Assembly (NCBI GenBank): GCA_024305405.1
Contig: JAKNDB010000087.1
Span: forward strand, 992,001-1,056,000
Direction: 5' to 3'
DNA from: Dirofilaria immitis
Taxonomy: Eukaryota > Nematoda > Chromadorea > Rhabditida > Onchocercidae
DNA: 64,000 nucleotides
Shown here: in pieces, positions 12,831 to 24,506 of the stretch
How the letters are laid out: every line of letters begins with the position of its first letter
How positions within the stretch are numbered: position 1 is the stretch's first letter
Notes under the pieces: model-generated
Database searches by the model: none
What the model saw: the letters and a program-made list of their open reading frames with translations, nothing else
Told to the model about the DNA's origin: nothing
Position numbers and translations under genes: made by a program

Positions 12831-13319
12831 TATTTATTTGCTAAAGCGCTGAAGATGTTGCAATTATTAAATTTCGCTAAATTAAATTAATAAAATAAAT
12901 TATACAAAATATAAATAAATTTAATAAATCATGTAACTAATTTCATATTCCTCAAAATTTATTTTTATGCATTCTACTTGTTATTTTTATCCAACTAAAT
13001 TCACATCCTTTCTTTTATATCTAAACAAAAAAAATAAATTCACATTACAAAAATCCTTTATCTGATCACTATAATTAGATCCCTTGCAGCTTCTTTTGTT
13101 ATTGAAATGAATATCTGTTGAAAAATTTGCTATAAACCATTTCTCCTACTACATGTTTTGTAATATTCAAAATTGTATATATATACTTATGATTAGGATG
13201 CAGTAGTTAGAATAAACATTTCTATTCGATCTAGTGAACGAAAACATTACATCTCATCTTTCTTCGACTGTCCACCAAATCTACCAAAGAAACTTCTCCA
13301 ATAAAACCCAATGGTCTTT
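12831..13319. other. Intergenic, no gene seen
   Basis: AT-rich spacer between the BEL/Pao relic and the first segmental-duplication unit. It may hold decayed 5' sequence of the element, but no LTR partner was found. Confidence 0.4.
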
Positions 13320-14284
13320 TTTTTTTGAAGCAGTAGCTTAGCTATGCTTTGGGCACATATTTTTGAATTGTTTAGCCATACTTTGGATGTACATTTTTTC
13401 GTACTTTAGTGCAACAATTAATTTCGAATATAATATTATTTATTCAAGAATTCTTCTGAAAGGCCAAGAGTTTTGAAAAGTTAAAATGATTTTTATTTTT
13501 AATTAACTATTTTATTGACATTTTCAATTTTCAGTAATATTAAGCATTGCTTTAAGAATATTCGAGCTTTCTCTAAATGAGACAAATTATATCACTGCGA
13601 TGACAACGGTATAATAATATATTTCAAGATTTCCGTATAGCGTAATTATATGCCGGAAATGTATCGGATGTGTGGAATGTCGTATTATATCATATACAAT
13701 GACCAATAAATGATGGTCGATCAGTATATGTTACAGCCAATCACTGATCAATGATTAATAATGCATATTAAATATATTTTATTAGATATTTTAAAAGTAA
13801 TGTAGGGATAAAGTATCGTACAGACTGAAATTGATAAATAAGTCAATTTACTTAAATTTAACTTCAAGTTCGCCTAGGAATAATGAAAAAATATTAGCCG
13901 ATTTCATTGAAAATGATAATAGATTTATATTAGGCTAATGCTTAATATAAAACTTTAAATTATTTTCAAACCGTAATTACATTTCAGCCCAAAATTGGTC
14001 ATCCCTCTAGCAAATAGAATTGCGATATATGGCTTCGTTTTTAATTCATTACCTCAATTCATCGGTATTTCTTTGGACGAATTGGTAACAAAATTGTTTT
14101 TCATTTATTTTGAAATTTTTTATAGCAGTGGAGATGATAATTCATATAAAATTTGTTTATAGAAATCTCGGAAGGTTTTTTATTACCTATTGCGTCGTCC
14201 AATTTTACAACATTTGGTGACACATCATCTGACTACAGCGAAAGTTATGATGATAAACTATTATTGTGTACACTGTTAAATTAG
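13320..14284 (+). repeat. Near-identical direct repeat, copy 1 (partner 29084-30050)
   Basis: About 965 bases match 29084-30050 with only scattered substitutions and one-base indels. It starts at GAAGCAGTAGCTTAGCTATG after a T-run and ends at CTGTTAAATTAG. It forms the 5' part of unit 1. No convincing coding frame. Confidence 0.9.
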
Positions 14285-15910
14285 TGAAATATATTTATTT
14301 GTTGTAAAAGCTAAATTATTTACATCACAAATTTATTATTAGTTAAATTAAAGGATTTTTAAAGATAATGCTTGTTAATAGAAGCCATCCATACTGCTAT
14401 GTTAAACAATTATTTTATTTACGAAAACATTTAGAAAAAAAAAAGATAATATATTGGTTATTGTTTTTTGCCAGATTCACTACGAGATTCAAATGTTTGA
14501 AAATGATTTATGCTTTAAATAATCAATTACATGAATAAGAATTTTTTAACAGTTGAGAATATATATCTGATTAACGTCTTCTGACTAAAAATTATTTCAT
14601 TCTTGCTATTCAAGAGAGTAACGTTTTGGTTTTGGTAATGCTATTATTTCTTCATATTGTTCTACTATCAATTTCATTGATTCAGATTCTATATTAACAT
14701 CTACATATTTATGAAAGAAGATAGGATGGAAAATTTCAATATATTATTTCATGTTATTTTTGATAGCTTTTTATATTTTAAATTATATTCTGGCGATATA
14801 ACAATACCTAAAATTAATGCTTCTTCAATATTTTTGACGATGGTATGAATTTTAATTAATAAATGAGTTTTAAGAATTTTCTTTTGTAACAATGGAAATA
14901 ATTTCTTATCGAAATTTAATTATGATTTGTTTCATTTAATAATATTCTATCATACGAAACTTAGTTAGAAGAAAAAAATTCAGAAAAATATGTATTTAGA
15001 TAATTTGGAACGAAAATGCTCGCAGCATTCTTTTCTCTTATGCAAATTAAAAAGTAATGTTGGAAAATTAGAAATTGCGATTTAACTGAACATAATCATT
15101 AATCTCATAAATTATAAGATTTACTTTCTCACAATCTTAAAGCAATATTGCAACTGATGAATAAACATCAAGACTATCGAATCATAACAGAATGATCATG
15201 GTACTTGGATCAAATTTTGTGCAGGAAAAATTAATATTAGTCGCTCCGTTAAAACAAATATGCTTTCGTTTTAGGTCAGTAGAAAATTATATATTTAAAC
15301 ATGTATCGATAGCCTAAAGTAAAACTGAAAAATTAATTGCAATTATTTCGTATTTTAAAAGAAAAAAAAACTTTGACGCCTTGGATGAATGTTAACGATA
15401 TCAGAGCTTTCACCTGAAAAATATTTCATTCAAAAAAAAGTTAGAATTTAGTTTTTCGGTTTTAATTTTGAACTGATTTTTTATTTTTCAAAATTATTTA
15501 AATTTTAACTTAATATATTAAAAGAGATAATTTTAATATACTATCAAATTTGCTTCATCTTTTTTCATTTGCTTATTTTTTAGCATGATCTATAAATGCC
15601 CAGAGTTAGACCAATTGTTTATGTTATTGTTTAAATATTGTTTTAAAATGAATTCTAATGAGCCGTAAATGTTGCATTACCATCAATTTCTGATTATTAA
15701 AATTAGTAAAATTCAATTTCACATTCATTTCACTAAATTCATTTATTTTCTCATTAGATGCATGTTATTGCATTTTTCCTAAACTCTTTTAATAAACTTA
15801 CTGAGAATTTGTTTGCTATTTATACCAACAAATATAAAGATAGAAAACATCTGGAAAATAAAAAAAAAATAATAATAATAAACAAATGCACTAATATAAA
15901 TATATAAGAA

Positions 15911-16303
15911 AATATAAAACAAAATAGGTAGTAAATAATATAATGCATAAATAAATATAAAACAAAATAGGTAGTAAATAATATAATGCATAAATAAATA
16001 TAAAACAAAATAGATAGTAAATAATATAATGCATAAATAAATATAAAACAAAATAGATAGTAAATAATATAATGCATAAATAAATATAAAACAAAATAGA
16101 TAGTAAATAATATAATGCATAAATAAATATAAAACAAAATAGATAGTAAATAATATAATGCATAAATAAATATAAAACAAAATAGATAGTAAATAATATA
16201 ATGCATAAATAAATATAAAACAAAATAGATAGTAAATAATATAATGCATAAATAAATATAAAACAAAATAGATGGTAAATAATATAATGCATAAATAAAT
16301 ATT
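15911..16303. repeat. 43-bp minisatellite, nine copies
   Basis: The marker GCATAAATAAATATAAAACA recurs every 43 bases (15945, 15988, 16031, 16074, 16117, 16160, 16203, 16246, 16289) with very few changes (a GGTAGT/GATAGT variant in the first two units, GATGGT in the last). Because 43 is not a multiple of three and the unit lacks stops on the minus strand, all three minus frames stay open; these ORFs are artefacts. The array is absent from unit 2. Confidence 0.95.
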
Positions 16304-17534
16304 TGTATTTAGAAAAATATTTATAAAAAGAAAAAATTGCACAATATTATATCAAAATAAAAATTTTTAAAAATATAATTTAAAATCAAAAAATAATCGA
16401 AGGAATGAAAATAATTTAAAAATGATATTTTTGCAAAGTATTAAAATTATCAAATACATCCATCAATATTTCGACATTTTCTAAAAAATTCAATAAAAAA
16501 GAATGATTCCATTTTTATTGATGCAAATAAATTCTTCAATTTTTTTTTCCACCTATTATTTATTAACAAATATATAAATTATTATAGAAAATAATATTAT
16601 GGATTAATCGTAGCTAGTTTATTATTTGATTAAAAATCAATACATTCAAAATTAAACATCATTATAAAATTTATCGGATATGATTAAAAACTATTATTCA
16701 TCGATTTCAATTTAATTATACAAAATATATTCAACTAATAATAATTTAAGGCGAATTTCAAATTGGAATAATTTATTGTTCATTTTGATATTATGTGCAT
16801 TTCTTCATCACTTAATTTGTATATTATATTTTTTAGCATATATTGATGCATATAGATTATCAAAATATACCATCCATTATCTCATGGTTAAATTTTATAT
16901 GTGTATTATATAATCACATTTTTTTCAGTTTAGAAATTTATAAAGAAATAAGAAAATTGATTCAAAAGAATAAAAAATTTGATTCTGTATTCATGTATCG
17001 ATTTATTTCATTTGTTTTCGCTTTCTCAATAATACTATAATCAATTGGATACTTACTATTAATTCAATATCTTGTTATAGAGAAATTAATCTTATCATCT
17101 CGTCGAATTCAACTATATGATTCAACTATATGACAATTTCCTAATATAATGTTCAATAAATTTAATCTTCAGCTGATTAACAATTCGTTGCATATGATAG
17201 TCTGATTGATTTTTTGCATTAATTTGATAATTGCTCACTGAATGCTTAATCCATAATTTTTATCTGAAAAAAAAAAATGACAGGATGAATCCTGAGTTTC
17301 TATTAAACTAAGATAACAAGTTAAGCGAATTAAAAATTTTACAAATTTCTCAAAAATAATTGCAAATAATCGATATCAGATTCCCAAATTATTCTTAAAA
17401 TATTAAAACTTGTTTTTATAGTCATTTATCACACTATCAATTGTTAAATCTTTTAATTTTAATTTAGTCATCCTACCATCAATTTTTAAATCAGTACATC
17501 GAAAAAACAGTACGTTACTTTCGATAGATATTAT

Positions 17535-17645
17535 CAGTAATTATTTGGGATTCTGCCTACTCGTGCATTTGTTAAAACAAATCATTATCAATAATTGTTT
17601 GGGATTCTGTCTACTCATGAATTTGTCAGAACAAATCATTCTACA
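17535..17645 (+). repeat. Imperfect tandem duplication of about 55 bp
   Basis: TTTGGGATTCTGCCTACTCG and TTTGGGATTCTGTCTACTCA head two adjacent diverged copies, each ending in ACAAATCATT. Noncoding. Confidence 0.75.
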
Positions 17646-18025
17646 AAACAAAAATATTTCTATTGTTTTAGCAATTTCGAAAATAAAGATTCACATCAGA
17701 CAATTTATTTTAAAACATAAATTAATGATTCCTTGTTGAAATTCACTCCATCAATTTTAAAATCAATGACAGATTGTTTCTTACATTTCCAAAAAATATC
17801 GTAACTTTTCAGACGGATTTTTTTGTCAATTGCGATTCCTTAATGAATTCGAATTATAGGCTATAAAAAGTATAAGATACCATCTATGAGAGATTTTTAT
17901 TGGAATGACCTTTTGAAGAAACTTATTAATTTTCTTCTATTTTGCAAAATTCCAAAAGATCAGAATTTTGGAAATAAATTTGTAAAATTTCAACAATATA
18001 ATTAATTTCAGATTGTCAGTATTCA

Positions 18026-18566
18026 ATGCATTTTTCAGTACTTTTTATTAGTTATCAGCACTGCCTTCATAGTTGAAGTTAGTTCCTCAATGACTACTTC
18101 TAATTGAGAGAGGACATGTTTGAAGGCATTCGCGAAATATGAATCATATTTTCAGATTTGTGGTCCAATGTTGAAAAAAGGGCAGCTAGGACTACCAAAG
18201 AGAACTGGACATAATGGAATGCCAGGTGATCCAGGAGACCGAGGTCCGGACGGTCTAGAAGGAAATAACGGAATACAAAGAGTGCTAGGATTTAAAGGCG
18301 AGTTCAGTGATAGAGATCGAGAAAGATTTTTTAATAGAAAGAGTAATTATTATGGTGCTAAATGATGAAATTGATTAGAAGTGTATATGAGAATGATGCC
18401 AGAGTTGCAAGGTGAGTTCGGTGATAGAAAGGTGCCAGGTAATCCAGGAGACCCAGGTCTACAAGGTTTACAAGGAGATGACGAAGTGCCGGGTATGCCA
18501 GTGCCGCAAGGTGAGTCAAGCGAAAAAGGAGAGGAAGGACTGAAGGCATTCAGAGAAGGATTTTGA
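18026..18566 (+). pseudogene. Collagen-like small secreted protein, dead copy (unit 1)
   Basis: Orthologous in position to the intact gene at 24139-24506. The signal-peptide exon (18026-18077) is 52 nt instead of 54, so it shifts frame and hits a stop; its donor is GTTAGT rather than GTAAGT. The second exon begins at 18156 after TTTTCAG with ICGPMLKKG (intact copy ACGPLLGVG), then Gly-X-Y triplets ([19 protein letters not shown]) in which several glycines have become Arg, Lys or Ser by GGA-to-AGA or GGT-to-AGT changes, and the frame ends at 18365. A further collagen-like stretch (18400-18566; VPGNPGDPGLQGLQGDDE) repeats the 3' half of the exon, so this copy also has a partial internal duplication. 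A homologous trans-splice-like acceptor (ATTTCAG) ends at 18011. Confidence 0.8.
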
Positions 18567-20077
18567 GGAGTTGAAGAAATGATGCCCGTCTAACAGAAGC
18601 AACAGGTTATGGAATCTGTCCAAAATAATCCAACAGTCTCTTTCAGTGATATTTATTCTTTTATTTGGGTTTTTGTGCTTATATTAACGTCGTAATTCGT
18701 CTGTTCTTACTATTATTGCAACAAAATTTGAAGGTCTGATATTCATAATCGATGTCTCACGCTAATATTGGAATACAAAATTTGGATTTTTGTGAAACCA
18801 ATCTTTAGCATAATTTTGAGATAAATTTGATGAATCCAATTTATTTTTCGAACTCAATGAAATTTTTGAACATCTCAACTGCTTGGAATTCCAAGCGATA
18901 CGCAAATGCTGAACCGTTTTATGCTTTTAACTTATGCAAATAATACCATTTTCAATACTTATAATTTTATTTCGTTTTTTCCTTGCCTTAGAAAAAAGTA
19001 ATAATAGTAAATGTATATTTTCGTCATCACAATGTTTTTATAGAAAGTTTAATTATGGTACTGATTGATGAAAATGATTAGAAGTATATATGAGAATGAT
19101 ATAAATTAGACAGTATAATGAGATATTTTTTTAATTTCGAAAGAAGTTAGCAACGACCAGGAATATTGATTTTAAAATCGTCTTCAAATGAAACATCTAT
19201 TGAGGAAGAATTGAGATCACTATAGGAAAATGCTAATTAAATAAATTCCAAACGAGGAATATTTGAAAATGAAGTCGATAGCAATATAATTAATTAGTTA
19301 AGACTATGCTAACTTTAAACAAAAGCAATAAAACCACTCTTACGTGAAATTGTATTAGAATGAATTCTATAAAATTATTCATATCAAATTTTTTCAGATT
19401 GATTTTAGTAATAAATAATACTTCTAACGAACTCTCATTTATCAATTCATAATTTTAGCGTGAAAAATAAAAAAATAAATTAAATTTTATCCTCAATGAA
19501 ATACCAATTGCAATGGAATTTGTATAAAAGTCTGTACAATAGTAGCCGAGATTTCAAACATCAATTGAATTAATCTTTCCATTTATTCCCTGAAAATTGG
19601 CAAATTTCGTTAATTTGAACATCGCTTTATTTTTTCATCTATCCTAGCTAATTTTATAGAATAATTGATTTTAACAATAAAATTTCTCTCATTTTAGAGC
19701 GATAAAATTCCATCCAATTGAATTTATCGTACATATATGCATCATCAAAATAAAATTTATCTGATTGATTCATTTTTGTAAGAATAAATTTGATTGAATT
19801 ATATTAAAAGATTAAAGTATTTCATAAATATGCGAATTTAATTGCAAATTTTAACTTATAAAAATGTGATTGTTATTTTGTTACATATTATTCGCTATTT
19901 CAATTATTTCATTATTTTTAGTTTTTGCTGAATTATTTTTGTAATATTTTTATAATTGCTATATCTAAAAATTTCACATGAAGATATGGAAACGATGAAA
20001 TTTAAAATAAAATTTAGATATGAATGATATTAAAGTTTATTAAAAAAGATCTGTGATTGAATGTATCGATTAGAGTC
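18567..20077. other. Spacer inside unit 1, no gene seen
   Basis: AT-rich. Part of it (19060-19250) aligns with sequence downstream of the unit 2 collagen-like gene. No conserved reading frame. Confidence 0.45.
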
Positions 20078-20478
20078 TAACGAATATTGGAATTTGATAG
20101 CATAAACAAGTGAATACTAAAAATTTGCAATAAATAAAGACTAAGACTTGAAATTGAAAATTAAGTTTAATTAATTGAAAACCGAACAATTTATTTTTCG
20201 AATTAATTTACAAGAAAACGATGAAATTATTATTTGAATTCCATGTACTTTTGGAGAAAGCATATTCTGTGAATCATTACATTGATGAGTTGGCTGTTTT
20301 TCTGATTAAGAATTATTAAGAGAATCATTTAATCGGATTATACACCGATTATATGCCAGAATGTTCGGTAATAAAATTTATTACAGATATTATTTCACGC
20401 TTTCGTAGTAATTGTGAAAAGCGAAAAGAGAGGAAGATAGGATGGAATCGAAGAAAACGGCAAGAAAGCGATGAATTC
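20078..20478 (+). repeat. Near-identical direct repeat, copy 1 (partner 28492-28855)
   Basis: 401 bases from CTAACGAATATTGG to GATGAATTC. The partner matches almost perfectly but lacks 37 bases, a gap lying between two GAAAAC motifs, as expected for a microhomology deletion. It holds two short ORFs kept in both copies (at 20221 and 20354) with no recognisable similarity. Confidence 0.9.
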
Positions 20479-22604
20479 GATATTTATATTTTTCTTATAT
20501 TAATGCGACAATTAATTCTGAATTTAATATCACTTTTTTCAGGAATCCTTCTGAAAACTAAAAGTTTGGAATATAAGAAAAAAAATTTTTGTTTTGGAAT
20601 TGTCTGTTTTACTATTTTTTCGTTGCGATAGCAATTAAGTTTCAAACTGTGAAAAATAATGCGAAATTCCAAAATTTCGGATAGCACAATTATATGATGG
20701 ATATCCATCGGATATGTGAAATGGATATATCATATTGTGTGTGATGACCAATAAATGATATCTCATAATGAAGAGAATGTGAAAAAAATTTCGGAAAGTA
20801 GTTGTAATACAGATCATAAGAATGTGACGATTGAATTTGAACATATAATTTAATTTAAGCTATTATGTCATTATCTATGTAAATTACATCAAGTCTTAAA
20901 TTATAATTGGAATTATGATTTTTCACAAAAATTCAAAAAAATAAACCGGTGCAAACATATTAAAGGGTAAAAGAGAAAGGATAGCTCCTGAAAAAGCAAT
21001 ATCAAAGTTAATCAATTGTTTTAAACATGATTTATTAATAACATATCATTTCAATTTTTAAATATCTTTTTAAGTTGAAATTATATTTGGATTTTTTTGC
21101 AAGTTTTTTTAGATTTTAAATTATGTTTGGGAAGACAGAGATAACATTACTTTAAATTGATATTTATTCCTTCTTGATGATGGTATGAGTTTTAATTAAT
21201 GAATGAGTTAAACATTTTCTTTTGTAGCAATGGAAATTCCCTTTTCGAAATTTAATTATGATTCCTTTCTATTATCAAAATTAAAAATTAGTGCTTGAAA
21301 ATTAGAAATTACGATTTAATTAGACACAATCATTGATCTCATAAATTAAAAAACAGAAATCAGAAAAAATTCAACTTTGACGATATAAACTGAGACTTCA
21401 TATAAGTTCTAACAATCTTAAAGCAACATTGCAATTAATAGTGAGATTAACAAAAGATTGAATGAAGTAATTTGAGAATAGCCAGTGTCAGTATATTTAC
21501 AGAATATCAGAAGTATCGAATAATTCTATGGCCATCATAACAATTATATTACAGTGACGTGATGGAAAAATCATCGTTGAATTTATTTTAATAAATAATT
21601 TTTATTATAAGTTGTTGCTAATGTTAAATTTTCGATTCATTTTTTTTTTAAATCTTGTATTTTATAGTGTATTTTTATTCACATGCTTGAAATATTTGTA
21701 ATTTTACATTTTTATTGCATAATTAATAATGCAATTACTATAATAGAACAGTTTTAATTAACAAATTAGGTATAGATATGAAAATTTAAGATCCATTTAA
21801 ATATTACGAATAACTTGATTATGAATGGATAAATTTTTAACAGAATAAAATGAATGTACTGTTGAAAAATGAATGCTAATATTATATATTTTATTATAGA
21901 TAAGCATAGAATATGATGAAAAGAAATTAAATACTGGAAATAGAACAGTGGAAATGGGAGAAGAAAAATGTAATATTAAATGATGAATAAAAAAGTAATA
22001 AACGAATGGAAATAGAATACCAAAAGTGCGATATAAATATAAAAATGAATAAAATACAAAAATAGAATATTAGAAATAGAATGTTATTTGATAAAAGGAA
22101 TCGAATGCTGAAAATCAGAAATTCAAGAGACTGAATATAAACAGAAGAATGAAATACTGAAAATAAAATATGAATAACGGTATTTCAAAATTTCTTGCAA
22201 AATTGTCTATCGTAAAGTATTCAGCATTTTTCATTGAAAGCATTTCCTCTTTCGTTTTTATTATAATTTGTTGAAAATAATTAGGTATCATTATAAAATA
22301 TATCTGATATAATTAGAAAATGTTTCTCGATTAATATAAGCAATTATTGTTAAATGGAATAATTTATTATTCCATTTAATATTTTGGGTTTTTTTTTTAT
22401 ATTGAATTTCTGTGCAGCACTTCTTAGCATGCATCAGTGCATATATAGAAAGAATACCGGGCTATATCAATTTCTACATCACTAAGTATAATCATGTTTA
22501 TTGATAATTCAACCTGCAATTTTATTTCTTTATTATATGATTGCAATAATTTTATCAATATAAAAATATATAAAAAATATAAGTTTAATTTGATTCTTAC
22601 TTCA

Positions 22605-22972
22605 TGTCGAAATAACCGAAATACTTCATAATATAGGTAGATCGAGATAACTAAAATATTTTTATATTATATGATTATCTCGGTTTTTCATATTTTTAAA
22701 AATCTAATCGTCAAGTTCTGCAACTACGTAAACAATTTCAAAAACTTGTCAATATTCTCATAATCATCGTATCAGTTTTATAACCATATAAACCTATGTT
22801 AGTTCTGGTCATAATACTTTTAGCGGTTATACTTTAAAAGATTGTAAATACTGTTATAATCAATCATTGTGCCAGTTCTATAGCCTTGTCATAATATTCC
22901 GGAAAACTGTAAATATCCTCACTATAAAAACATTTACTCATTGTGGAAGCATTCATTATTCAGTTTTTTTCC
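22605..22972 (+). repeat. Dispersed repeat, copy 1 (partner 58837-59160)
   Basis: Starts TGTCGAAATAACCGAAATAC and runs to CATTCATTATTC. It matches 58837-59160 closely except for about 45 bases missing from the partner. No terminal inverted repeats or coding capacity were recognised. Its absence from unit 1 suggests an insertion after the tandem duplication. Confidence 0.85.
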
Positions 22973-24119
22973 TTTATAATTGTAACAATTTTATCAATAT
23001 GAAAATATTGAAAGCTTAATTTCTATTGTATTCCAAGACTGGTTCGTTTTGTTCAGCTTTCTCAATCCTACCTCTGTCAGTTGAACACAGGTCCTTATAC
23101 TATTATTGAAATTTGAATCTCATTATCTGGTTGAATCTGTACTCGACTGCATAGCGATTTTCAGATATTAATATTCAATGAATTGATCATAAGTTGATTA
23201 ACAAACAATTCATTAAATTTAGTATTCTGATTGATGTTTATATTATTGATAACTACTCACTGAATGTAAGAAACAGAAGTAATTTGGGAATTTGATTGAT
23301 GATCGATATTTGTATTATTGATAGCTACTCATTGAATGTTTGCCCGTAATGTTTATTCGAGAAAAAAATCATCATATAGATCCTGAGTTACTGTTAAAGC
23401 AAATCAAATTTAAACGATTTAAGGAACTTCAGAAATTTTTCAAGAATAATTGCAAGCAATCGATATCAATCAAATTCTCAAATTACTTCTGTTTCTTAAA
23501 ATCTCAAAATTTGTTTTTTATTGTTTCTATTTTCCTAGATATCAATCTTTTATCTTTCAATCTAATCATTCATCGCCAATTTAAATCAGCGCATAAAAGG
23601 ATAATCAACGTCGCTTACCGTAGATATTATCAATAACCATTTAATATCATGTTTTACCACATACAATACAAATCATTTCACAAAGAATTCTTGCAAATTT
23701 TCTTTATTTTATGAATTCCGGAAGGAAAGATTTACATCAGATATCTCACTTTCTAATATAAATAGATGATTCCATGCTGAAATTTGCTCCATATATTTTT
23801 AACTCAAATTTAGTGCATATTTCTGATAACATTCGGATAAAATATTTATATTTTAAATCATCAATAATATTTGTGCCTCAATGTCTAAAAATTTTACAAC
23901 TTTTCACATGGAACTTTTTTATATCTCCTCAGCTGCAATTCTTCAAGAAATTATAAATTATAGATGAAAATAGGATACCATTCGTAAGAGATTTTTATTG
24001 TGAAATAATTTTCTGAATGGAACCGTTTGTTTTTTTTTCTATTTTGCAAACTTTTAAAAGACCAAAATTTTGAAATTTCGAAAATAAATTTGCCAAATTT
24101 CAGCAATATATATAATTAA

Positions 24120-24125
24120 TTTCAG
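24120..24125 (+). promoter_or_regulatory. Putative spliced-leader acceptor of the collagen-like gene
   Basis: TTTCAG ends 13 bases before the ATG at 24139. The same motif sits at the same distance in the dead unit 1 copy (18006-18011). Confidence 0.5.
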
Positions 24126-24138
24126 ATTGTTAGTATAA

Positions 24139-24506
24139 ATGCATCGTTTCAGTATATTTCTATTAGTTATCTGCGCTGTTTTCGTGGTTCAAGTAAGTCA
24201 GTTCTCCAATGATTGCTTCTAATTGAGAGAGAATATGTTTGAAGGTCGCGAAGTATGGGCAAATTTTATTTTCAGGCCTGTGGCCCACTTTTAGGAGTAG
24301 GAATACCGGGAAATCCAGGACGTAATGGACGTACTGGAATGCCAGGAGATCCAGGAGATCCAGGTCCAGACGGTCCAGAAGGAAATGATGGAATGCCAGG
24401 AGTGCCAGGATCTCAAGGCAATTTTGGTGATAAAGGAAAAGATGGATTAAAAGGATATAAAGGTCAGGAAGGACTACAAGGAGATGAAGGAGTGATGCCT
24501 GGATAA
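24139..24506 (+). CDS. Very short secreted collagen-like (Gly-X-Y) protein
   Basis: Two exons, 24139-24192 (54 nt, donor GTAAGT) and 24276-24506, join in phase 0 to give 94 residues. Exon 1 is exactly a signal peptide ([18 protein letters not shown]). Exon 2 starts ACGPLLG and is then almost wholly uninterrupted Gly-X-Y, about 21 triplets, with proline-rich ([16 protein letters not shown]) and then charged ([16 protein letters not shown]) parts, ending in MPG and TAA. There is one Cys in the mature part, just before the triplets. Nematode cuticle collagens are usually near 300 residues with several Cys-flanked blocks, so this is not a standard one. Whether it forms triple helices, or is an N-terminal fragment of a once larger collagen, cannot be told from sequence. 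A diverged dead duplicate lies at 18026-18566. Confidence 0.7.

Larger units (their letters stand above)
13320..20478 (+). repeat. Old tandem segmental duplication, unit 1
   Basis: Blocks here recur in the same order in unit 2 with moderate divergence: 13440-13760 with 20530-20780, 14835-15200 with 21170-21450, 16680-16860 with 22300-22450, 17050-17960 with 23100-24060, the collagen-like gene 18010-18590 with 24120-24530, and 19060-19250 with 24825-25000. The shared order defines an ancient tandem duplication with many later indels. Apart from the collagen-like copy nothing in the unit looks coding. Confidence 0.75.

Noticed and set aside
15911..16303. Regularly spaced repeats as a CRISPR array
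   Set aside because: The copies are contiguous with no variable spacers, in a eukaryotic genome.
15779..16342. Three long overlapping minus-strand ORFs (up to 187 codons)
   Set aside because: They are all created by the 43-bp minisatellite, whose unit lacks stops in every minus frame; the peptide is only a hydrophobic repeat.
20353..20631. 92-codon plus-strand ORF across the unit 1/unit 2 junction
   Set aside because: Only its first half is kept in the young copy at 28730-28860, which is explained by the recent duplication; no family match or splice context.
23340..23636. 98-codon plus-strand ORF in unit 2
   Set aside because: The homologous stretch of unit 1 (about 17240-17530) is full of stops and indels, so the frame is not conserved.
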